Positions 7,833 to 15,621 of a stretch of DNA of 64,000 bases are shown in pieces. Where the stretch lies: NCBI RefSeq assembly GCF_023715365.1, contig NZ_JAMBNZ010000006.1, positions 124,001 through 188,000 of the forward strand. Direction: 5' to 3'. Position numbers and translations under genes: made by a program. The notes under the pieces were generated by a model that worked only from the letters and a program-made list of their open reading frames with translations, had not been told where the DNA came from and made no database searches. This stretch comes from Georgenia satyanarayanai. GTDB taxonomy: Bacteria > Actinomycetota > Actinomycetes > Actinomycetales > Actinomycetaceae. Position 1 is the first letter of the stretch; each line of letters begins with the position of its first letter.

Positions 7833-8780
7833 ATGGCTGCCGGCGACAACCGCGGGCACGGTGGCAACGCGGGGTATGACGACCAGTACGACGCCTACTA
7901 CTCGTGGGACAGCAATGTTCCCAACCACAAGAAGCTCAGTGTCGGAGACCCCGTCGCGCTGTGGGACAAGGAGCGACTGCTCGGCGTCTCGGTGATCGAG
8001 GAGATCGACATCTCGCGCGGTACAAAGGTGCTCCAGCGCTGCCCGGCGTGTGGCACGACGCGCATCAGCGTGCGGAAGAGAGCGACGCCGCGGCACCGGT
8101 GCATGAAGTGCCGCCACCAGTTCGAGACGCCGAGTACGGACGTCGTTGAGGTCGACGAGTTCAGGGCGCGGTACGACGCCGCGTGGACATCACTCGACGG
8201 TGTGCTCGATGAGCGAACCGTGCGATCACTCGCCGTGCACCCGGGCGACATCAACGCGATGCGGCCGCTCGACTGGGCGGCGTTCGGTGAGGCACTCATC
8301 GCCGCTGGGGCACCCCATGCCGTAGGGAGGGTGGACAGCCGCGCGGACATCGACCGTCAGCACCTCAGCGGCCCGCAGGTGGAGATGTCCCACGGGTTCA
8401 CCACGGCACTCGTGCGTGTTCGTCGCGGACAGCGCCAGTTCCGCGAGCAGATCCTCGCAGTCCAGGGCAGCTCCTGCGCCTTCACGGGCGGGGCGCCCGC
8501 TCGCGTCCTCGAGGCGGGACACCTGTACAGCTATGCCGAGCTCGGTACTCATTTCCAGCACGGCGGACTCATGCTCCGGCGGGACATCCACCGGCTCTTC
8601 GACGACGGGGCGCTCGCGGTAGAGCCGTCGGCGCTCCGCGCCGATGTCGCCCCTGAGCTGCACACCTTTCCCCAGTACGCCCGGTTGCACGACGCTCCGT
8701 TGCGCCTTCGACTCCGCGACGAGCAGGTCGACTGGCTCGCCAAGCACTGGGTCGAGCACCGCCTCGCAGCCGGAGGCTGA
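7833..8780 (+). CDS. HNH endonuclease with N-terminal PUA-like domain and zinc ribbon
   Basis: About 315 residues in three parts. The N-terminal part contains WDSNVPNHKKLSVGDPVALW, resembling the EVE/PUA-like domains that precede nuclease domains in modification-dependent restriction proteins. A four-cysteine zinc ribbon follows (CPAC, then CMKC 20-odd residues later). The C-terminal part is an HNH_2-type nuclease: SCAFTGG, EAGHLYSYAE, and LMLRRDIHRLFDDG with the catalytic histidines. ATG at 7833 is taken as start; a GTG at 7797 in the same frame would add 12 residues. Neither has a good ribosome site. No methylase or other restriction subunit lies beside it, so it may be a stand-alone type IV-like enzyme. 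That role is inference. Confidence 0.75.
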   Translation: MAAGDNRGHGGNAGYDDQYDAYYSWDSNVPNHKKLSVGDPVALWDKERLLGVSVIEEIDISRGTKVLQRCPACGTTRISVRKRATPRHRCMKCRHQFETPSTDVVEVDEFRARYDAAWTSLDGVLDERTVRSLAVHPGDINAMRPLDWAAFGEALIAAGAPHAVGRVDSRADIDRQHLSGPQVEMSHGFTTALVRVRRGQRQFREQILAVQGSSCAFTGGAPARVLEAGHLYSYAELGTHFQHGGLMLRRDIHRLFDDGALAVEPSALRADVAPELHTFPQYARLHDAPLRLRLRDEQVDWLAKHWVEHRLAAGG

Positions 8781-8920
8781 CTTGGGCTGGTGACCGCTGT
8801 CTTCTGGCCGGTCCTCGGCACACCCGTGAGCTGACATCGCGCCCACCTGGCTCAGCGTCCCCAGCAGGCAGCGCCCGATTCGTCGTTCTTTCGCAGGACG
8901 CATCGGCCTCCGGCTCGGGG

Positions 8921-9838
8921 CTGGCAGTCCGACACCGAGTACTACTACGCGCACATCTCGCAGGACGATCTACGCGCACAACGGCATCTTCAAGACGGAC
9001 GGCAGGGACCGGGAGCGCATCGACGACCATTGGGGACGGGTCGATAGGAGCACCCCCGGCCATCACCGACGAGGAGTGGCACGACGTCCGCGTCGTCCAC
9101 TGCGCCGGCACCGGCGAGATCGCCGTGTGGGTCGACGGCCACGACACCCCGCTCATGACGGCGACCGACACGACCTTCGACCCCGGCCAGATCGGCTTCG
9201 GCTCCTTCGACAACACCGGACGGATGCGCGACCTCGTCGTCTCCGTCTCGGCCGCGCCGCAGGAGGACGTCGCCACGACGACGTCGCTGAGCCTGTCCCG
9301 GCAGCTCACCACCTACGGCACGGAGACGACGGCGCGAGTCACCGTCGCCGCCGAGTCCGGGACGCCGTCCGGCACGGTGGAGATCCACGCCGACGGCGAG
9401 GTCGTCGCCACCGGTGGGCTCGGGCCCGACGGCCGGGCGTCGGTCGTGCTGCCGCGGGACCTGCCCGCGGGCGGACACCGCCTCACGGCCGTGTTCCCGG
9501 GCAGTGACGGCTCCACGGAGTCGACCAGCCGGGCCGCCACCTACGTCGTCCTCCCCGCGCTCTCGCGGGTGGACATCGACGTGGACTCGACAGTCCCCCG
9601 GGGCAGCACCCCGGACGTCACCGTCGACGTGTCCGGACGGGATGGCGCGCCGACCCCCACGGGCACCGTCACGGTGACCGCCGGGTTCCGCGTCGTCGGG
9701 ACGGTGCCGGTCGGTGAGGACGGCAGCGCCGAGGTGCAACTGCCGCCGGTGCGGGGGCTGACCCTGCTCACGGCGACGTGCAGCGGTGACCACGGCTACC
9801 TGCCGCGTCTGGACACCGCCACCTTCTGGGGTCGCTGA
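8921..9838 (+). pseudogene. Decayed secreted carbohydrate-binding protein (Con A-like/DUF1080-type fold plus Ig-like repeats)
   Basis: The 5' part is missing and the rest is frameshifted. One frame gives WQSDTEYYYAHISQDD (about 8929-8970). A second gives YAHNGIFKTDGRDRERIDDH (about 8971-9030). A third, from about 9051 to the stop at 9838, gives GAPPAITDEEWHDVRVVHC and IAVWVDGHDTP, the end of a concanavalin-like or DUF1080-type sandwich. Two bacterial Ig-like domains follow (VTVAAESGTPSGTVEIHADG; TPDVTVDVSG). The three pieces line up as one ancestral protein. No promoter or start was found upstream (8781-8920). It resembles modules of the secreted enzyme at the right end of the window and sits directly before the KDG operon. 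Confidence 0.65.
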
Positions 9839-9902
9839 CCGCCCGCAGTCACACCCGAGGCCCTGCACCGCGACGGTGCAGGCCTCGGTCCCGCCCGACA
9901 CC

Positions 9903-9931
9903 TTTGTGCGGGAAGCGCTTTCTGCTACGGT
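9903..9931 (+). promoter_or_regulatory. Promoter with embedded LacI-family operator for the KDG operon
   Basis: A near-palindrome GGAAGCGCTTTC at 9911-9922 (core AAGCGCTT symmetric) matches the general LacI/GalR operator style. It lies between a weak -35-like TTTGTG (9903-9908) and a -10-like TACGGT (9926-9931) with 17-base spacing, so a bound repressor would block polymerase. The LacI-type gene at 11790 is the obvious partner. Transcription would start near 9938, giving a 70-base leader to the aldolase ATG. Confidence 0.65.
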
Positions 9932-10008
9932 CCAACGGCAAGTGCGGCCGAGGGGCCGCGACTCAGTGACGAGACGGCCGCGCGCGCGGCAGACGAAGGA
10001 GACCGGCG

Positions 10009-10632
10009 ATGTCCGAGACGCTCGACCAGCTGGCTGCCGCCCGACTCGTGCCCGTCGTCGTGCTCGACGACGCCGCCCACGCCCGCCCGCTGGCCGGCGC
10101 GCTCGCCGAGGGCGGGCTGCCCGTCGCCGAGGTGACCTTCCGGACGGCGGCCGCGGCCGCGGCGATCGCGGAGATGGCCAAGGACGGTCGCATCCTCGTC
10201 GGCGCCGGCACGGTGCTGACGCCCGCCCAGGTGGACGAGGCCGTCGACGCCGGAGCCCGCTACGTCGTGTCTCCCGGCTTCTCCCGTGCCGTCGTCGAGC
10301 GCTGCGCCGCGCGCGGCGTGCTCGCCCTGCCGGGCGCCGTCACCGCCACGGAGATCCAGGCGGCGCTCGAGGCGGGCATCACGACCGTCAAGTTCTTCCC
10401 CGCCGAGACCTCCGGCGGCGCCGCGGCGATCAAGGCGCTGTCGGCGCCGTTCGGCGGCGTGCACTTCGTGCCCACCGGCGGCATCGGCCCGGCGAACCTC
10501 GCCGAGTACCTGGCCCTGCCCGCGGTCGCGGCGGTCGGGGGCAGCTGGATGGTGCCCCGCGACGCGATCGCCGCCGGCCGTTTCGATGACGTCGCCGCCA
10601 TGGTCGCCGACGCCGTCGCCCTGACCCGCTGA
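10009..10632 (+). CDS. eda: KDPG / 4-hydroxy-2-oxoglutarate aldolase
   Basis: A class I aldolase of the Entner-Doudoroff and uronate pathways; it splits 2-keto-3-deoxy-6-phosphogluconate into pyruvate and glyceraldehyde 3-phosphate. The 207-residue (beta/alpha)8 barrel shows VAEVTFRT with the catalytic glutamate region, GAGTVLTPAQV, VSPGFS, the Schiff-base lysine in TVKFFPAE (about residue 128) and the phosphate loop PTGGIGPAN. AAGGAG at 9997-10002 supports the ATG at 10009. It is first in an operon with a sugar kinase (37 bases later) and a LacI regulator. It would act on the product of that kinase. Confidence 0.93.
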   Translation: MSETLDQLAAARLVPVVVLDDAAHARPLAGALAEGGLPVAEVTFRTAAAAAAIAEMAKDGRILVGAGTVLTPAQVDEAVDAGARYVVSPGFSRAVVERCAARGVLALPGAVTATEIQAALEAGITTVKFFPAETSGGAAAIKALSAPFGGVHFVPTGGIGPANLAEYLALPAVAAVGGSWMVPRDAIAAGRFDDVAAMVADAVALTR

Positions 10633-10669
10633 CCGTCGTCGGCCCCGACCCGATCCGAAGGAGAATCCG

Positions 10670-11770
10670 TTGAGTCTGCAGATCCGTGACGCCGCCGAGT
10701 GCCGGTATGACGTGCTGTCGTTGGGTGAGGTGATGCTGCGTCTGGACCCGGGCGAGGGGCGCATCCGTACCGCGCGCAGCTTCCGTGTGTGGGAGGGCGG
10801 GGGTGAGTACAACGTCGCACGCGGCCTGCGGCGGGCCTTTGGGCTGCGTGCCGGGGTGCTGACCGCGCTGGTGGACAACGAGGTGGGGCGGTTGGTGGAG
10901 GACTTCATCCTCACCGGCGGCGTGGACCCCTCCCTCATCCACTGGGTGCCCTCTGACGGCATCGGGCGCAACGTGCGCAACGGGCTGAACTTCACCGAGC
11001 GCGGCTTCGGTGTGCGTGGCGCGGTGGGCGTGTCCGACCGCGGGCACACCGCCGCCTCCCGGCTGCGACCGCAGGACGTGGACTGGGACCACGTGTTCGG
11101 TGAGCTCGGGGTGCGGTGGTTGCACACCGGTGGGATTTTCGCCGCCCTGTCCGACACCTCTGCGGAGGTGGTGCTGGCGGCGGTGCAGGCCGCGAAGCGG
11201 CACGGCACGGTCGTGTCCTACGACCTGAACTACCGGCCCTCGCTGTGGAAGGACATCGGCGGGCAGGCGCGCGCGCAGGAGGTCAACCGGGAGATCGCGC
11301 ACCACATCGACGTGATGATCGGCAACGAGGAGGACTTCACCGCCTCCCTCGGCTTCGAGGTCGAGGGCGTGGACGAGAACCTCACCGACCTGGACGTGGC
11401 GAGCTTCCGCGCGATGATCGAGAACGTCCAAGCGGCCTACCCGAACTTCGAGGTCATCGGCACGACGATGCGCAGTGTGCACACTGCGACCATCAACGAC
11501 TGGGGCGCGATCGCCTGGTCCAAGGACGAGGGCTTCGCCCAGGCCACCCACCGGGAGCGGCTGGAGATCCTCGACCGCGTGGGCGGTGGGGACTCCTTCG
11601 CCTCCGGCCTCATCTACGGCCTGCTCACCGGGGAGCCGGTGGCCACCGCAGTAGAGTACGGAGCGGCGCACGGAGCGCTGGCCATGACGACCCCGGGTGA
11701 CACCTCGATGGTGACCAAGGCCGAGATCGTCAAGCTCGCTGCCGGCGGCAGCGCCCGAGTGCAGCGCTGA
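10670..11770 (+). CDS. kdgK: PfkB-family 2-keto-3-deoxygluconate kinase-like sugar kinase
   Basis: A 366-residue ribokinase/PfkB enzyme. The N-terminal signature is LSLGEVMLRLDPGEGR, the substrate region WEGGGEYNVARGLRRAFG, and the anion hole with catalytic Asp is in DRVGGGDSFASGLIYG. Position between eda and a LacI regulator, and the opening motif, indicate phosphorylation of 2-keto-3-deoxygluconate to KDPG; another hexose or keto-sugar substrate is possible. The start is TTG at 10670, with GAAGGAG seven bases upstream. Codon choice leans on GTG and CTG more than the flanking genes, which prefer GTC and CTC, hinting at a different history. No dehydratase that would make KDG is in the window. 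Confidence 0.85.
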   Translation: MSLQIRDAAECRYDVLSLGEVMLRLDPGEGRIRTARSFRVWEGGGEYNVARGLRRAFGLRAGVLTALVDNEVGRLVEDFILTGGVDPSLIHWVPSDGIGRNVRNGLNFTERGFGVRGAVGVSDRGHTAASRLRPQDVDWDHVFGELGVRWLHTGGIFAALSDTSAEVVLAAVQAAKRHGTVVSYDLNYRPSLWKDIGGQARAQEVNREIAHHIDVMIGNEEDFTASLGFEVEGVDENLTDLDVASFRAMIENVQAAYPNFEVIGTTMRSVHTATINDWGAIAWSKDEGFAQATHRERLEILDRVGGGDSFASGLIYGLLTGEPVATAVEYGAAHGALAMTTPGDTSMVTKAEIVKLAAGGSARVQR

Positions 11771-11789
11771 CGGCACCAAGGAGCCCTGG

Positions 11790-12842
11790 ATGACACCCAG
11801 CCGCACCGGCGTCACGGGCAACGGACGGGCGGCGACGCTGAGCGACGTCGCCCGTGAGGCCGGCGTCTCGCTCGCCACCGCCTCGCGCGCCATCAACGGC
11901 AGCACGAACCGCTCCGTGCGGGCCGACCTGCGTGAGCGCGTCCTGGACGCCGCCGAGCGGCTCCACTACTCCCCGAATGCCAACGCGCAGGCAATGGCAC
12001 GCGGGCGGACGGCGACGCTCGGCTTGATCGTCCACGACATCGCCGACCCGTTCTTCTCGACGATCGCCGCCGGTGTCACCGAGGCCGCCGACACCGCCGG
12101 CCTCGCCGTCACGCTGGCCAACACCCAGTACGACGCCGAGCGCGAGGTCGGCTTCATCCAGACCCTGCAGAACCTGCGGGCACGGTCGATCATCGTCGTC
12201 GGTGGCCGACAGGACGACGACGACGCGAACCGGCGCCTGCGCGAGGCCCTGGCCGCCTACCAGGAGCGCGGGGGAGCGGCGGCGATGGTCGGCCAGCCGA
12301 TCCTCGGCATCAAGGCGGTGCACGTGGACGACCGCGGGGCGTCCGCGGCACTGGCCCGCGCGCTGCACGGCCTGGGCTACCGGCGCTTCGCCGTCCTCGG
12401 CGGGCCCGAACGGCACCTCACCGCCGCCGAGCGACGCGGAGGCTTCTGCGAGGCGCTGGCCGAGCTCGGTGCGTCGGTGGCCGAGGAGGCGATCATCCCC
12501 TCGCCCTTCGTCCGTGACGGTGGGCACGACGCGATGGTCGAGCTCATGGGCCGCGAGCTCGACGTCGAGGTCGTCTTCGCCGTCAACGACGTCATGGCCC
12601 TCGGCGCGATGACGGCGGCCCGCGAGGCGGGCCTGGTCCTGCCCCGTGACATGGCCTTCGCCGGCTTCGACGACATCTTCGCGCTGCGCGACGTCACCCC
12701 CACGCTCACCACCGTGCGGATCGACATGGTGGAGATCGGTCGCAAGGCCACCTCGCTGGCCCTGGGCGACGGCGACACCCCCGACGTCGTCACGGTGACG
12801 GGTGAGGTCGTCCTGCGTGAGTCCACGCCCGGACCCGGGTAG
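11790..12842 (+). CDS. LacI-family transcriptional regulator of the KDG operon
   Basis: A 350-residue repressor. The helix-turn-helix and hinge helix cover residues 16-62 (TLSDVAREAGVSLATASRA, then RVLDAAERLHYSPNANAQAM). A periplasmic-binding-like ligand domain follows (GLIVHDIADPFFSTIAAGV; FAVNDVMALGAMTAAREAGL; PTLTTVRIDMVEIGRKA). It is third in the operon, 19 bases after the kinase, preceded by AAGGAG. It probably binds the GGAAGCGCTTTC operator at 9911-9922 and so represses its own operon until a sugar acid or keto-sugar ligand is present. The ligand is not predictable from sequence. Confidence 0.92.
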   Translation: MTPSRTGVTGNGRAATLSDVAREAGVSLATASRAINGSTNRSVRADLRERVLDAAERLHYSPNANAQAMARGRTATLGLIVHDIADPFFSTIAAGVTEAADTAGLAVTLANTQYDAEREVGFIQTLQNLRARSIIVVGGRQDDDDANRRLREALAAYQERGGAAAMVGQPILGIKAVHVDDRGASAALARALHGLGYRRFAVLGGPERHLTAAERRGGFCEALAELGASVAEEAIIPSPFVRDGGHDAMVELMGRELDVEVVFAVNDVMALGAMTAAREAGLVLPRDMAFAGFDDIFALRDVTPTLTTVRIDMVEIGRKATSLALGDGDTPDVVTVTGEVVLRESTPGPG

Positions 12843-12847
12843 CACGA

Positions 12848-12876
12848 AGGCGGTGACCCCTTAGAGGTCACCGCCT
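12848..12876 (+). terminator. Intrinsic hairpin terminator after the KDG operon
   Basis: AGGCGGTGACC (12848-12858) pairs perfectly with GGTCACCGCCT (12866-12876) around a seven-base loop, five bases after the LacI stop codon. There is no T tract. It lies between convergent genes and could serve both. Confidence 0.75.
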
Positions 12877-12899
12877 CACGTGACGGGATCAGCTGCTGG

Positions 12900-13445
12900 T
12901 CAGACCGTGACGGCCTGCTGGGCGGCTGTGAGCACCTGCTCGAAGAGGCCGCGGACGTCGTCCGCCGGGGCCGCCTCGAGGATCTCGCCCTCGGGCGTGA
13001 GGGCCTGGCCGAAGCTCAGGCCCGGGCCGGGGAGGGTGACGGCCTTGACGCGGTCGAGGACCTCGCCGAGCTGGCGGGCGGCGCCGGCGGCAGCGCCCCA
13101 GCCGTAGCCGACGACGCCGACCGGCAGGCCGTTCCACTCCGCGTGCAGGGAGTCGATGGCGTTCTTGAGGATCGCGGGGTAGCCGGCGTTGTACTCCGGG
13201 ACCGTGATGACGAGGCCGTCGTAGGCGCTGACGCGCTCGGCCCAGGCGACGGTGCTGGCGAGGGTGTAGTTGCCGGTGGCCGGCTGTTCCGGCTCGGCGA
13301 GGAAGGGCAGGTCGACCTCGGCCAGGTCGATGACGTCGACCTCGGTGCCCTCCGGGGCGAGCGAGGCGACCCACTGGGCCACCTTGTCGCCGATACGCGT
13401 GGGGCGGGAGGAACTGACGATGATGCCGATCTTCTGTGTGCTCAT
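12900..13445 (-). CDS. NADPH-dependent FMN reductase family protein
   Basis: A 181-residue flavodoxin-fold protein. The FMN phosphate loop is in IGIIVSSSRPTRIGDKVAQW, followed by GLVITVPEYNAGYPAILKNA (the PEYN motif of NADPH-dependent FMN/azo/quinone reductases) and GLPVGVVGYGWG. It reduces FMN, quinones or azo compounds in the cytosol. ATG at 13445 is chosen because the Rossmann-like strand starts five residues later and a GGTGG precedes it; an in-frame ATG at 13493 adds 16 unlikely residues. It converges on the KDG operon across the hairpin at 12848. Confidence 0.88.
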   Translation of the reverse strand: MSTQKIGIIVSSSRPTRIGDKVAQWVASLAPEGTEVDVIDLAEVDLPFLAEPEQPATGNYTLASTVAWAERVSAYDGLVITVPEYNAGYPAILKNAIDSLHAEWNGLPVGVVGYGWGAAAGAARQLGEVLDRVKAVTLPGPGLSFGQALTPEGEILEAAPADDVRGLFEQVLTAAQQAVTV

Positions 13446-13620
13446 GCCACCGTCAATAGATGAATCTTCAACGTTATTCCCTACTCGCGGCATGTGTGGG
13501 GCAGGTCACGCGGTGACGGCCCGCTGTCGGCTCACCAAAATGGAAAGCCCATTCCCTAGTCTTTCCGCCACACCGGCACGCGTCATCGGGCAGGGCCCGC
13601 AGCGGCTCCTGCGTGGGGGC

Positions 13621-14105
13621 CTGTCCCACGTCACCAGGGGCACAGCGTCTTCAAGGAGATAACGGTCGAGGAGAACATCATGCTCGGCGCCTACTCCCTG
13701 GGGGACCAGTCGGTCCTGCCGGAGCGCTGCGAGTACGTCAAGGAGATCTTCCCGCTCGTCGGGGAGCGCTGGAAGGACACGGCCGGTCTGCTCTCGGGCG
13801 GCCAGCAGAAGCAGGTCGAGTTCGCCCGCGCGCTCGTCATCCGTCCCGACGTCGTCCTCCTCGACGAGCCGTCGATGGGCCTGGACCCCAAGCGCGTGAC
13901 GACGATCTTCGAGCAGGTCGACATCATGCGGAAGGCCGGGGTCGCGGTGCTGCTCGTCGAGCAGAACGCGCGCCGGGCGCTGGAGATGGCCGACATCGGC
14001 TGCGTCCTGGACCTCGGGCGGGTCTTCGCCACCGGGCCGGCGCGCGAGTTGCTCGCCGACCCGAAGCTCAGCGACCTCTACCTCGGCGGACGCCCCGCCG
14101 CATAG
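13621..14105 (+). pseudogene. Truncated LivF-type branched-chain amino-acid ABC ATPase
   Basis: Only the C-terminal half of an ABC ATPase survives. Reading starts near 13632 with QGHSVFKEITVEENIMLGAY, then the ABC signature LSGGQQKQ, Walker B VVLLDEPSMGLDP, the H-loop-equivalent region VLLVEQNARRAL and the usual LivF ending. The Walker A loop and the whole N-terminal lobe are missing, and the residues before QGHSVF (PRH for the usual PQ) suggest a small indel at the break. No LivG, LivH, LivM or binding protein is next to it. An ATG at 13680 could yield a 141-residue peptide, but it could not bind ATP normally. Confidence 0.8.
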
Positions 14106-14116
14106 ACCCCCATGTG

Positions 14117-14159
14117 CGCCGAGAGCCGGATTCCTCCATGAGGAATCCGGCTCTCGGCG
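14117..14159. repeat. Perfect 19-bp hairpin, single copy of the GCCGA(C/G)AGC(C/T)GGATT repeat family
   Basis: Arms 14117-14135 and 14141-14159 are perfect inverted repeats around a CCATG loop; the arm begins CGCCGAGAGCCGGATT. It lies between convergent genes and probably acts as a two-way terminator. The same core recurs at 24122-24315, 25655-25668, 31978-32020 and 32053-32225. Confidence 0.85.
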
Positions 14160-14181
14160 TTATGGGGTGCGGGCGGGAAGG

Positions 14182-15252
14182 TCAGGTGAGGTGCGGGGCG
14201 AGCTGCTCCCACAGGGCCTCGCCGTCGCCCGCCTCGACGAAGGGGACGCGGTGTCCCTCGGTGAGCCGGCCGCCGTCGTGCTGCCCGCGCCCGCCGTCCA
14301 GGGCCTGCGGGGTGCCGTGGGAGAGCACGTGCTCGGTCGGCGTGAGCTGGCGGATGGCGACGGCGGTGACGCGGTCGGGGTGCTCGCGCGCGAGCTCGGC
14401 GTAGATCTCCGGGTCGTGCTGCCCGTCGTCGCCCACGAGCAGCCAGCTCAGCTCGGGGAAGTCGATGAGCAGGCGCCGCAGCGTCGTGCGCTTGTGCTCC
14501 TGGCCGCTGCGGAACCAGCCGGTGTTCGTCGGCCCCCAGTCGGTCATGAGCATCGGCCCGGCGGGCAGGTCGCTGCGGCGGAAGAAGCGTTCGAGGGCGG
14601 GCACGACGTTCCACGCGCCGGTCGACAGGTAGAGCACCGGCGCATCCGGCCGGGCCGCCTGGACGTGCCGGAAGAGCTCGGCCATCCCGGGCACCGGCTG
14701 ACGGGTGCTCGTGTGCCTGACGAAGGTGTTCCACGCGGCGACGAGGGGGCGCGGCACGCGGGTGACCATGACGGTGTCGTCGATGTCGCTGATGACACCG
14801 AAGCGGGTCTCGGCACCGATGACGAGCACCCGCGCCGTCGTCGGCCGGGCGCCGCGGGCGCGCACGGTGATGTCGTGCCACCCCGGTGGCAGGCCGTGGT
14901 CGGGGACGAGGAGGTCGAGGTAGCCGCCGCGGTCCACCCGCGCGGAGTGCTCGCGCCCGGCGATCTCGACGACGACGGGCAGGTGCGACACGGGCGTGGT
15001 GAGGAAGGAGCGCCACCCGCGCTCGGCCTCCTGCGCCTCGACGAGCTCGTCCTCGGTGGCGCCGACGTCCGCGCCCGCGACGTCGCCGTCGTCCTCCTTG
15101 AGCAGCACGCGGGCGAGCACCCGCAGCCGCTCCGGGCTGCCGTACCCGGTGTAGGTGATCGTCGTCGGTCGCCACCCGCGCCGTCGCAGGAGGGGCAGGA
15201 GACGACGGTTGAGTCCGTCCTCCAGGGTGGAGGCGAGGGAGGGGCGGGCCAT
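14182..15252 (-). CDS. App1-like phosphatidate phosphatase domain protein (DUF2183)
   Basis: About 356 residues. The N-terminal half carries a beta-rich region (TITYTGYGSPERLRVLARVL; WHDITVRARG). The C-terminal half is an App1/DUF2183 catalytic domain with the HAD-like DxDxT motif in ISDIDDTVMVT, then LYLSTGAWNVVPALERFF, the MTDWGPTNTGWF segment and a second acidic motif in LLVGDDGQHDPEIY. Fungal App1 dephosphorylates phosphatidate; bacterial members are thought to act on lipid phosphates but are little studied. ATG at 15252 is the first start before the conserved region. Last of three co-directional genes; it ends 23 bases from the hairpin at 14117-14159. Confidence 0.83.
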   Translation of the reverse strand: MARPSLASTLEDGLNRRLLPLLRRRGWRPTTITYTGYGSPERLRVLARVLLKEDDGDVAGADVGATEDELVEAQEAERGWRSFLTTPVSHLPVVVEIAGREHSARVDRGGYLDLLVPDHGLPPGWHDITVRARGARPTTARVLVIGAETRFGVISDIDDTVMVTRVPRPLVAAWNTFVRHTSTRQPVPGMAELFRHVQAARPDAPVLYLSTGAWNVVPALERFFRRSDLPAGPMLMTDWGPTNTGWFRSGQEHKRTTLRRLLIDFPELSWLLVGDDGQHDPEIYAELAREHPDRVTAVAIRQLTPTEHVLSHGTPQALDGGRGQHDGGRLTEGHRVPFVEAGDGEALWEQLAPHLT

Positions 15253-15317
15253 GGTCACGACCGTAGACGAGCGTGCGACGGCCCGCGCCCCGGGGAGGGA
15301 CGCGGGCCGTGTGGAGG

Positions 15318-15551
15318 TCAGCGGACCGGCGGCGGGGGGTCGCCGATGTCCCGTCGCTCGACGTACGCGGTGTGGCTGGTGTTGCGGCGCTGACGCTGCA
15401 TGGCGAAGGCGAGCACGAGGGCGAGCACGCCGACCGCCATGAGGATGTAGCCGATGATCTGGATGTTGAAGACTTCCCAGGTGTCCGGGCTGAGCCCAAA
15501 GGCCAGGATCGCGCCGACCACGATGAGGAAGATCCCTCCACCGATTCCCAT
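15318..15551 (-). CDS. Small two-helix membrane protein (DUF6458-like)
   Basis: A 77-residue protein. It starts MGIGGGIFLIVVGAILAFGL (first membrane helix), continues PDTWEVFNIQIIGYILMAVG (second helix), and ends in a basic, proline-rich cytoplasmic tail RRDIGDPPPPVR. This is the pattern of the actinobacterial DUF6458 family, whose function is unknown. GGAAGG precedes the ATG. It lies 65 bases upstream of the App1-like gene on the same strand. Confidence 0.8.
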   Translation of the reverse strand: MGIGGGIFLIVVGAILAFGLSPDTWEVFNIQIIGYILMAVGVLALVLAFAMQRQRRNTSHTAYVERRDIGDPPPPVR

Positions 15552-15621
15552 GACTCATCCTTCCGTTAGAGGTGCCCCGAGTGTGGCGGGACTCCACTGC
15601 CGCCGCACCCCGAGCCGGCGG

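Noticed and set aside
13680-14105. Short intact ABC ATPase gene
   Set aside because: It lacks Walker A and the N-terminal lobe, and coding similarity continues upstream of the ATG into a broken region, so it is a pseudogene.
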